A stretch of 64,000 nucleotides of DNA from Lucinisca nassula (taxonomy: Eukaryota; Mollusca; Bivalvia; Lucinida; Lucinidae). Both the position numbers and the translations under genes were made by a program. The notes beneath the pieces were generated by a model. The model had not been told where the DNA came from, searched no databases, and saw only the letters and a list, made by a program, of their open reading frames with translations. The stretch is taken from assembly GCA_963580285.1 (NCBI GenBank), contig OY757010.1, forward strand, positions 216,114,204-216,178,203, read 5' to 3'. This document shows, piece after piece, positions 55,591 to 64,000 of the stretch (within the stretch, counting starts at the first letter, position 1; every line of letters begins with the position of its first letter).

Positions 55591-55940
55591 TTGTTATTTA
55601 TTGTTTATTTGAGAAATTGCATTGTACAAGCATATACAACTTTACATGCCTAACACAGAACATACTACGAGGGATGTTCGAAAAGAATTCCTTATTGTCC
55701 TTTATCTCGATATCCACGTGGGGCACGATCAAAACCAATACATACTTGTATGGGGCTATTCAATATCTACACAATGGTGTATACTTTACGGGCTGTTTCT
55801 TTCCCTTGGGTGTCTCTGATGGGAGTTGTGGGTAAATTGTATCAACTTCTGATCATTGCCTCCACTTCTATTTTGCATATCAGAGCTTTTTTGTTTGTGC
55901 CGTGTGGTGGCTTTAAAAGGTCTCCCGTACGTGAATTTAA

Positions 55941-56569
55941 CCCTTTCCCACTCAGGGATTTTGTAAATTTCGCTGTTTTTCACAGTGTTGCACCCGGCAG
56001 CAACTTTAGCTAGCCATTGTTTCATAATGGATGGTCTGTTTTACACCAAACTCGGTATGAATGTTCATTGGGCAGTAGCCTTTGGAATGCAACTTTTCAA
56101 GATTTGATCTTTGTCGTCCTGGTAATGAGGGGGGCATCTCAAAGTTGGCAAAAAGTGTGATTTCACATGAATTTTTGACCAAATCTTAATCTTCACACAG
56201 CTGTCAAAGCAACAATTAAGGGGTTTGGCACTGGCCATTTTCACTGTTTGCAGCATGTTTTATCAGCATCAATTTTGAGGCATTTTTGACCCAATACACC
56301 CTCAGATATAAATTTGAGCGGCCGTTTGGGCCATACACCCAAACTTTTTCGGATGTAAGGGGTATGCCCCCCCCCCCCCCTCCATCAATCCCTCCAGAAT
56401 ATTTTAGTGGGGAGGCGCGCGATTAAAACGGGTCACTTTCTAGACCAACAAATCGTAAAGCAAACATAACTATCAAAGGGGTAGGAAATGCAGATTTTAG
56501 GTGCTTCTGGGGGCTTAAAATGGGGGTTGGGTGCAGACACGTAAAAACACGTATCCGAGTGGGAAAGGG
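55941..56569. mobile_element. piggyBac-type MITE
   Basis: TTAA duplications (55937-55940, 56570-56573) flank inverted ends CCCTTTCCCACTC and GAGTGGGAAAGGG. 629 bp, no transposase. TTAA targeting and CCC starts are hallmarks of piggyBac. Confidence 0.88.
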
Positions 56570-56879
56570 TTAATGCTATTATTTTTACCAACCGTCAGGG
56601 ATTATTTTTACAATTGCTTTTTATTGTTCTTTAATTTGAAATCCTTTTGATACCTGTTGAAGGTTTTGATTGGACCGATGTTCGTATCTCGTTGTACAAC
56701 AATTGCTTTTTTTTATATTTATGGGCTTTTTATAGGCATAGCTGTTTTGTGGGCTTTTGTTATACTCGCCTTCTATTTGGAGGATTTACAGTTCTTCCGT
56801 ATACTGTTTAACTATATACTCTTCAATGCAATATTTGGCGAAACAAAGTAACAAGCTCGATAAAGAAATAAACAACACA

Positions 56880-57830
56880 AAATAGAAGTGGAGGCAATGA
56901 TCAGGAATCGATACAATCAACCCACAGCTCCCATCAGAGGCACCAAAGGGAAAGACACACAAACATGAAACAACATACCCTACTGGAAACACCCAACAGC
57001 GGAAAGGCAAAAGGACAGTTACTTTCCCACAAAATGGTCAATAGGCTATCCAAAATTAAATAACATAAGCGACACAAACACCCAAAGACAAACCATAACA
57101 ACGAATTCCACTGGGAGCTTACCTGGCCACAATCCTCGCCCTTACTTCCGTCGCGATTTAGACAAATAATTTGTTCAGTCCGCGTGAAGGCCTCCTAACT
57201 CATCAGTGCAACATCTCCGTGAACACAAATAATCAAACAACCACAGAGGTGAGACAACGGTGAGGACTCGACAGCAAGAAACCACTGAAATGCTGGAGCA
57301 AAAGAAAACCAACAGTAAGACTCCGATTTGCCCGACCAGAGACAGAGCATCAGGCACCAACCAACATTACCTTGAATAAGATCTCTCTAATTCTCGATAA
57401 GCCTTTACGTTGGAACCGCCATAGAATCTGAGGCCTGACACACCGGCGTGCAATTAAAGAGGGACCATGCATGCAGTTTGTCGTATAACATTCATGTTGT
57501 ACCCAATCTTTTTTTGTATCGAAGAGTGATTTTACGAAATTGGGTGCTGAAGTCATTGGGGTTATATATTTTTCTGAATTTATATACAAAGTCATTATAA
57601 AATTCGGCTTCCGATAGACCTTGTTGCAGAAGAGATTTAAGTCCAATATTGAATTTTGAAATTAAATCAGAATGGCGTCTATACAATTTGGAAAAGGCTT
57701 TGCGTTGTTTATGGTTTTAATAACCCTGATTAAGAAATTTAGCCGTCAATAATTTATTACGAGTGTTGAAGACAGTTACATAACTACACACTCTGGCAAA
57801 TCGAATTAATTGCGAATTAAATCGAATTAA
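56880..57830 (-). mobile_element. Family P: RT C-terminus and 3' region
   Basis: AATAGAAGTGGAGGCAATGAT through the 3' region (deletion near 57100) into RT thumb sequence (YRRHSDLISKFNIGLKSLLQ on minus, 57492-57690), truncated near 57830. Confidence 0.82.
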
Positions 57831-57924
57831 AGTCTGTTAGCAACTCAACAAATCCAAAAGATCTATGGCACACTCTCAATGATATCACTCGCAAAGGAAC
57901 CAAAACGCTCAACCATTTCAAGAA

Positions 57925-59372
57925 ACCACTGAAATGCTGGAGCAAACGAAAACCAACAGTTAGACTCCGATGGGTTCGACCAGAGATAGAGCATCAGGCA
58001 CTAGCCAACATTTCCTTGAATTAGATATCTCTAATTTTCAATCAATCTTTACACTGGAACCGTCATAGAATCTGAGGCCTGACCCACCGGTGTGCAATTA
58101 AGGAGGGAAGCAAAGTTGTCAACCGTGATTGGGTTAACTACCATGCATGCAGTCTGTCGTATAACATTTATTTTGTACCCAATCTTTTTATATCGAAGAA
58201 TGATTTTTTCGAAATTGGGTGCTGAAGTCATTGCGGTTATATATTTTTCTGAATTTTTATACTAAGTCACCATAAAAATCGGGTTCCGATAGACCTTGTT
58301 GCAGAAGAGATTTACGTCCAATATTAAATTTTGAAATTAAATCAGAATGACGTCTATAAAATTTTGAAAAGGGTTTGCGTAGTTTATGGTACCGATAACC
58401 CTGATTAAGAAGTTTAGCCGTTAACAATTTATTACGAGTGTTGAAGTCAGTTATATGACTACACACTCTGGAAAATCGAATTATTTGCGAAATATAAACG
58501 CCATAGGATGGCGCACGAGGAACATCACCATCCAAAAAAAGGAAAAGTTACAATCTCAAAATCAAAATCATCGCGTTTATCGTAAATTTTGCACGAAACA
58601 AACCCAACAAAAATAGATAGATGTAAATCCAAAAACGGGATCTCGGTATCAGAAGAATTTGCTTTATTTATCTGAAGTTCTTGGGGTAAATTTGACTGAT
58701 CAAACCATCGAAATAGGTATTATCAATATTTAATAAATCATCCAAGTATCTAGAAGTGGAACTAAAAGTTTCAATGATTTCAGACTGGTTTTCAGCAGAA
58801 GTCTCTCTCATAACAAAACAAAAACAAATAAGCCACGAGTGGTGCGCAATAAGTACCCATCGGAATACCCGCGATTTGTCTAAATAACTTAGTACCAAAT
58901 CTTATCCGCCCCCGCCCATAGGGCCTTGAAGTAATATATGGGCTGCATGATGCTTCCACGCAGAGCTGGATACGGCCCGCACACTAGTACTGGTAAACCG
59001 CTTAGAGGATCTAAGCCTGACCAGGAACCGCGGTGCGAGGCGGACCGTCCATGCTAATAAACCTTATTGGTTTCATTGGGCCACAGGGCTTGAGCTGTCA
59101 TCTCAATGTCGGGTAACAGTCCCACAAAATTGGAAGCAACGTCTCCAAAATGCCATTTACAGTCTTGACGGGGGACGTTAAACCTCAAATCAAACAAATA
59201 AACAAAACAAAACCAAATCTTATATAAATATTGTCAAGTAGAAAGGTGAGAGCTTCACACACTTTCTGACATGACCATAAAGTATATTTTTTATGCTCTT
59301 CAGAAGTGAAAAAAAACATTTCTTACATTAAATGCAAGATAGAGGGAGTCTTCCCTATGAAATGTCCATTCA
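57925..59372 (-). pseudogene. Family P RT copy split by a family C SINE
   Basis: Minus-sense RT: VPRAPSYGVYISQIIRFSRV, LLTAKLLNQGYRYHKLRKPF, TSRYLDDLLNIDNTYFDGL. The GIPMGTN block near 58850-58870 is damaged. The SINE lies at 58906-59212 and RT flank continues to 59372. A piece of about 90 bp between this and the previous P copy (57832-57925) reads NPKDLWHTLNDITRK on plus, perhaps another LINE. Confidence 0.78.
58906..59212 (+). mobile_element. Family C SINE-like element, complete with 12-bp duplication
   Basis: Exact 12-bp duplication ACCAAATCTTAT on both sides (58894-58905, 59213-59224). Body: CCGCCCCCGCCCATAGGGCC, CTTCCACGCAGAGCTGGATA, AAACCGCTTAGAGGATCTAA, GGCTTGAGCTGTCATCTCAA, GCAACGTCTCCAAAATGCCA, tail CAAATCAAACAAATAAACAA. 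No tRNA boxes seen; short, non-coding, A-rich tail and long duplication fit LINE-driven retroposition. Confidence 0.85.
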
Positions 59373-59646
59373 ATCAATTAAATCATTAAGTTTTTTCTTT
59401 TATAAGATTATGAGGAAGTGTAGTGTAAAGGGTGTAAAAAACCGCATAAACTCTGACCTGGAAAATTTTCTAGAATGGTGTCAAAGAATTGAAATGATTG
59501 TTAATATTCTTAAAACAAAAGCTATGTTTATATCCTCCAGATCTATTGTAAACAAACTAATGAAGCACCCCCCCCCCCACCCCCAGATCTTAAACTCTCT
59601 CAAGAGAAAGTGCAAATATCACAAAATGAAAAACTTTTAGGCGTAC

Positions 59647-60196
59647 TGTTACGAGCCAGGCGTAGCAGAAAGAAAAAGCAAACAAGCCTTTTGGAAAAAA
59701 TTAACAAAGTTTATTTACAAGTTAACTTTAACCTGTAGAAGTAAGAAAATTAAATGTACTAAGCTTTGTTTTGAAATATCCTGAATGACTCTATTTTCCT
59801 TTATCCCACAGAATTCACAGTCCGAAATGAAAAGTAATATCCTTTAACAATCCAACACAGAATTTAGAAATAACTTTCCTTATAAGCCCAAACATCAAAC
59901 TCCAAAGTCTGACTCAATGAGAAAAATCAAGCTCTTTTATAGACCCTAAGATTTCTCTAGAACATTCCAGAGGGCTGTGGAATAAGATGAGGTAATTTTC
60001 TAAAAATAATGCAACCCAGAACTTTCTGGAAGGTTCTGAAGTTCTTTTCCTTGTAAACGTGTTGTTTACAAAAATGAAATTAATCTGTGACTCGGTTTTC
60101 GAGAATCTTATATAAGAAGATTAACAAGATATTTATAGCACTATTAGGTCACCAGTGGGGTGAAAGTGGGAATCAGAAAATAAATTATGCATAACT
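59647..60196 (+). mobile_element. Solo LTR candidate
   Basis: 550 bp starting TGTTACGAGCCAGGCGTAGC and ending AATTATGCATAACT, flanked by GTAC at 59643-59646 and 60197-60200. Removal restores the LINE reading across the site. TATATAAG near 60110 and AATAAA near 60177 suit promoter and poly(A) signals on plus. The last base should be A for a canonical TG..CA; one change is assumed. Confidence 0.7.
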
Positions 60197-61565
60197 GTAC
60201 ATATAGCTAGCAAACTATCCTGGTCACAACAAGTTGAAACCACTATTAAGACATGCAACTCTTTACTCTACCGGGTTAACAGAATAAAATGCTATTTGCC
60301 CATACCCATCAGAAAATTATTCTTTGATGCATACCTTCTCCCCTATATTGATTAATATTGAATTGTATTGGGCAACCTTAATAACTCACTCACAAACACT
60401 ATGGTTCTATTTCAAAAAAGTGCAGTAAGAATTATTCTAGATAATGATATGGAAACCCCATCCCCAGAACTGTTTTCAGAGCTTAGATGGATGACGTTTC
60501 CAAACAGAGTTACCTACCAAAAAGCTATACTAATGTATAAAACAATAAATGACCAAGCACCGCCATATCTTAAGGAGGGTGGGGAGTAATTCATTTGTCT
60601 TTAGATTTTTGTTGCTTATTTGTGTAGCTTAAAGTCTCTGCTTTGGTTTACCGGTATAAAAATAAAGGCATACCATTCTTCTTTTCTAGCTTTTTAGCCG
60701 AGTAGAGTGGTACTGTTTTCGAAATTATCAACTGTTTCAAGAATTATCCCCGTCATTGACAATGTATCGATAGCGAGTGTGCAAAACAATATTTCCAAGT
60801 TTATTTAAAGAAAACACAATGCAGGATAATGTCGTGTTTGCGTACTAAGCTATGAAAGACAAACTCTTTCACATATTTTTGTCAAAACACTTATTTTAAT
60901 AGGGCCTTTTCTGCATTTTTTGCTATTTTGATGTGCAATTATCTCTATATTTGATCAAAGAACGCATTCGTCGTCTTTAGATTTTTCTTATTTTCACATA
61001 TATTATATAACCATAAAGTTAAACAAATTAAGCATGGAATGTTCCCCTGTTACCATGCATCTGGTTGAAGTAATTCAGAATAAGTTACCCCACCCCCCCC
61101 CCCTCAATAAAAATGACTGAAAAACCACTAAGATATAGTTTAAATGACACTTACAAGGATCGTACCTTCATTATTGCACATACGTTTGCTACCTTGATGT
61201 GATAGGAATCAAAATTTTTCATTTGAAATGAACACACTTTCATTTATCAGATTATTTGTGTAAAAATTTGATTTTTTTTTTTTTTTTTTTTTTTTGGCAA
61301 AAAATGCATTTTCTGATATTGCAATATTTGCCATTAATTTTGTTCGTGTTGAAGGTATATAAAGCTATCAACATTGATGCAGGTGGTCAAACAATGTTAG
61401 TTATATGTTAATAATTGACCTTGGAAAGAGTATTGGATATTTTTGTCTTACTTTTTTGTCAGTTTATTAACTTTGTTGTCAATTTATTATCCCACACCCC
61501 GAATGAAACGGATTGAAATTGATAAAAAAAATGCAATATGCTGATGCAATACTGTCTTAATTTAA

Positions 61566-61731
61566 GAAATAGATCAGCTCTATCAGTGATTTATTGAGTG
61601 ATATATCACTGCTTGGAGGTCAGTTGTAAAGAAGATAAAATCACGAGCGCGTAGCGCGAGTGATTTGTATACTTACAACTGACCAACTATATATCACTAA
61701 ATAAATCACGTCACTAGAGCTGATCTATTTC
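61566..61731. repeat. Fold-back around AGATCAGCTCTA
   Basis: AAATAGATCAGCTCTA...AGTGATTTATT and TTACAACTGACCAA mirror CTAGAGCTGATCTATTT and GGTCAGTTGTAA; the middle contains ACGAGCGCGTAGCGCGAGTG. A related end (AGTGATTTATCACTCGATATATCAC) is at 61970-61998. Confidence 0.75.
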
Positions 61732-62111
61732 GATTCTAACATACTCAAAGTCGATTAGAATGCTATTGGACTCCTTCAGATTCTCCCTACCTTCCACCTT
61801 TGTGTGAAATTATCCCGCCAATAAAACTGACTGTATCACATGCGATTACCTGTTTTTATATTATTTCTGATACAAGAAGACGACGTTAAACAATCTAACG
61901 TCAACGTAACAATGAATGACGTCATGAAAATAAAAAAAAAGGCGACTCATCGCGACGCACTCTTCCGTCCAGTGATTTATCACTCGATATATCACCAGAT
62001 TTATCCATTGGCTATACAGGCAACCAGTGTTAGAATTATTTTCCCCAGTTTTAGTTCCTGCCAAAATTATAAGGAAAGTAGAAAACAGCTACCATCATAA
62101 CAGTACTTTGT

Positions 62112-62547
62112 AAATGTACCGGCCCTCGCACATCGGGGCTTGAAGAAATAGATTGGGCTGCATCATGCTTTCACGCAGAGCTGAAGCCGACCGCACATGA
62201 GTACTAGTAAACCGCTTACAGGGTCTAAACCTGCCCAGGAAAATTGGTACGAGTCAAATAAACTCTATTGGTTTCGTTGGGCGGCAGGGCTTGAGATGTC
62301 ATTTTTAACGTCAACATACTATTGGTCATTTTGGAGACGTGACTTCCCAATCAGTGGGACTTTTACCCGACATTGAGATGAAACCTGACGGCCAATGAAA
62401 CCAATCTATATGTTTATTAGGACGGTCCGTCTTGCACCACTTTACGGTAGGCAAGGCGGTCTACCAGTACTCATTCTCGGTTGGTTTCAACTCTGCGTGA
62501 TCATACAGCACAATCTTTTTCTTCAAGCCAAGATCGGCGGGGGCGGC
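62112..62547. mobile_element. Two family C copies in inverted orientation
   Basis: Plus copy 62112-62330 (GGGGCTTGAAGAAATAGATT, TTTCACGCAGAGCTGAAGCC) and minus copy 62325-62547 (GGTTTCAACTCTGCGTGATC, TTTTTCTTCAAGCC) meet at their 3' parts near TCATTTTGGAGACGTG. Confidence 0.72.
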
Positions 62548-63661
62548 TATCGTGTATGTAATATACACCTGCGGTAATGGTCAAATGTGGCCGACGCAGT
62601 ATCAGAAGATAGATAGATAGATGTATTGTACAAACTAACAATACGAGAAGTTTTGGGGACGACGAAGCACGCTGATGCAATTCTCCATCCTCGATTCCAA
62701 AGTTCGAGCCTCGATTTTGATTCTCTCTCTCTGCTGAGTGTAAGATCCTAAATGTGGGTTCTAGGTCACTGAGGTGGGTTAACAGTAATTGAAACTGAGA
62801 CTGCGACTGCGACTGATAATTAACAGAGTAACGTGCGCTGCCAGGTATTACAGTTGTGTCTGCACTTTTAGTGCATACCAATAACTAGGTAGGTAAATAT
62901 GGCAGTGTTTTTTTTTTTTGTTTTTTTTTTTCTCATATATATGACGTCACGCAGACTTAAGTAAACGTCACTATTGATTCATTGTTTTGTTTGTGTTGAC
63001 AAAGTATGGCATGGAATATGTGCAGTGGCAGACTCTTCGAGGCTATATTTTTAACGCCAATGGAAAAATAAAGTAAATATCTTTCGTTAAAGAGAGTTCA
63101 GATTTGCCATGGAAAGCTGATGGGCTGCAATCGGCGGAAACAAATCAGTAGTTGGAAAAATGCAGGGTTGGTCTGTTATCCCACTATTCTCCTGTGTTTA
63201 CAGCCCTGCGAACTAGACCCGAAAGCAGTCTATGAAGTCGCAAAATATTTTACAACAAAAAACACATTGTAATGGTTATTAAATTTTACAAAAACCTCAG
63301 AAAAGACTTTAAAAACAAAATACAAACCACAATTATTTTGAGGTAAAAATTCGAATTTGATTATGGCATAGTCAATTATGCGCGACCCTCCTAAAAAATG
63401 CATCATTACACATCAGAGACCCACCAAAAGCCACTAAGATCAACAATGGCAAATTTGCTTTATGTGCCTAAACCAAACACAGAACACTTCCGAAATTCAA
63501 TAGCATATTCTGGATCTAAGATATGGAATGATATACCTGAAGATGTTAAACAAAGTACATCTCTACCACAATTCAAGTCAAGGTATCTTCAGTGTTTTCA
63601 TTCACAAAACGGAACTTAACATGTACTAAAGGAGCCTTCTAGTACAATTTACATATTTATG

Positions 63662-63934
63662 CATTACGAAGACATGCCCACACAATTATATTGGAAAAAT
63701 GTAACACAAGAAAATGAAACATTTTCATAATAATTCTGATATTTTCCATATTTCTGCTGCAGACATGGGTTGCGGGAGATTGTTATCACAGCCTCATTGA
63801 GGCGCTATATAGTGGGCTCCCGCAGTACAGCATTTTGGGCGGGAATGGAAAATATTATATACCCATGTGAACGCCAGTTTTACTAAGGGTGGTGTTAAAG
63901 GGGTCAAAATTATATAGGCATGTTTTTGTAATCG
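63662..63934 (+). mobile_element. Diverged family H element (B10)
   Basis: CATTACGAAGACATGCCCAC and TATAGGCATGTTTTTGTAATC are inverted. The central hairpin is strongly altered (CAGCCTCATTGAGGCGC core), showing the family has old members. Confidence 0.75.
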
Positions 63935-64000
63935 TGAGTGAAAGAGTAATGTACATAAGCATGAGTGATTGTGGTTAGAGTGTGTGTGACATCTGTTTTT

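Larger units (their letters stand above)
52120..55875 (+). mobile_element. Family P 3' region split by nested tandem elements
   Basis: 5' part 52120-52398 (ATGCGGACTGAACAAATTTT, CACTGACCGTTCTACGGCG) and 3' tail 55797-55875 (GGGTGTCTCTGATGGGAGTT to CTCCACTTCTATTTT) have the same strand and order. About 95 nt of P sequence is missing where E3 entered. Confidence 0.65.
60574..63391. mobile_element. 2.8-kb TAA-flanked insertion in the LINE
   Basis: GGAGGGT at left and ACCCTCC at right are inverted and flanked by TAA (60571-60573, 63392-63394), as in PIF/Harbinger-type insertions. The interior holds a fold-back (61566-61731), two opposed family C copies (62112-62547) and a T-run, but no transposase. 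It may instead be several independent insertions. Confidence 0.5.
59395..63660 (+). pseudogene. LINE reverse-transcriptase remnant in three pieces
   Basis: Piece 1 (59395-59646): DLENFLEWCQRIEMIVNILK, KTKAMFIS, ending LLGV. Piece 2 (60197-60573): SKLSWSQQVETTIKTCNSL, KLFFDAYLLPYID, FQKSAVRIILDND, LFSELRWMTFPNRVTYQKAI, INDQAPPYLKE. Piece 3 (63392-63660): NLLYVPKPNTEHFRNSIAYS, GSKIWNDIPEDVKQSTSL, FKSRYL. Together these are the RT C-terminal third of a CR1/Jockey-like LINE. Broken by the LTR (59647-60196), by a 2.8-kb insert, and by stops. Confidence 0.82.

Noticed and set aside
55660..55720. ACGAGGGATGTTCGAAAAG as a mariner end
   Set aside because: Resembles mariner termini, but no matching opposite end or transposase was found.
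62501..62881. 126-codon minus-strand frame
   Set aside because: It overlaps the inverted family C pair and shows no protein motif.

Overview
This window reads as nuclear DNA of a marine invertebrate, most likely a bivalve mollusc. It is AT-rich and dense with small transposons. It carries composite repeats that begin near TTAGCTCACC, contain GTCCGTCGTCC runs and about 146-160-bp tandem cores, and end near CCTCTTGTTT; I recall these as typical of bivalve genomes. No bacterial features were found. The organism call is inference, because no database was available.

The only clear host gene lies on the minus strand and covers almost the whole left 51 kb. Eight small exons (51081 down to 1304) join through GT-AG introns with matching phases into one Venus-flytrap domain of a class C GPCR. 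It is closest by eye to metabotropic GABA-B receptors and has a signal peptide in exon 1. About 1.2 kb of coding sequence is spread over about 50 kb. The seven-helix domain and C-terminus must lie beyond the left edge. Exon 7 (about 7.6 kb) shows a probable one-base frameshift or an unusual 3' end, and several residues expected for GABA binding are replaced.

The introns and 5' flank are a museum of mobile elements. (1) Family P, a reverse-transcriptase (RT) retroelement with motifs GIPMGTNCAPL and YLDDLL, has more than 40 fragments on both strands. Most are cut at different 5' points but share one 3' end (CTTCACTTCTATTTT) with no poly(A). (2) Family H comprises about 16 MITE-like elements of 240-280 bp around a near-perfect 30-55-bp-arm hairpin with core TTAGAACCGCCTC/GAGGCGGTTCTAA. 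The arms differ between copies but change together. (3) Family C is a SINE-like retroposon with a 12-bp target duplication. (4) One tRNA-derived SINE is fused to an inverted piece of family P. (5) DNA transposons include pogo-like, mariner-like and piggyBac-like MITEs, a Tc1 transposase pseudogene and large fold-back palindromes. (6) A LINE RT is broken by a solo-LTR candidate and by a 2.8-kb insertion. (7) Tandem arrays have unit lengths of about 146, 150, 160, 167, 327 and 567 bp, several nested inside other repeats.

Layout: 1-13 kb, exons 8, 7 and 6 with P and H copies; 13-21 kb, a dense P cluster with nested insertions; 20.3-21.5 kb, a large palindrome; 22-23.7 kb, a 567-bp satellite inside a family C SINE; 25.8 kb, exon 5; 26-32 kb, hairpin elements and a 150-bp array; 32-37 kb, SINEs and MITEs; 37.7-41.8 kb, exons 4, 3 and 2; 45-48.5 kb, Tc1 remnant and a composite array; 51.1 kb, exon 1; 52-56 kb, nested arrays; 57-64 kb, P, LINE and LTR remains.
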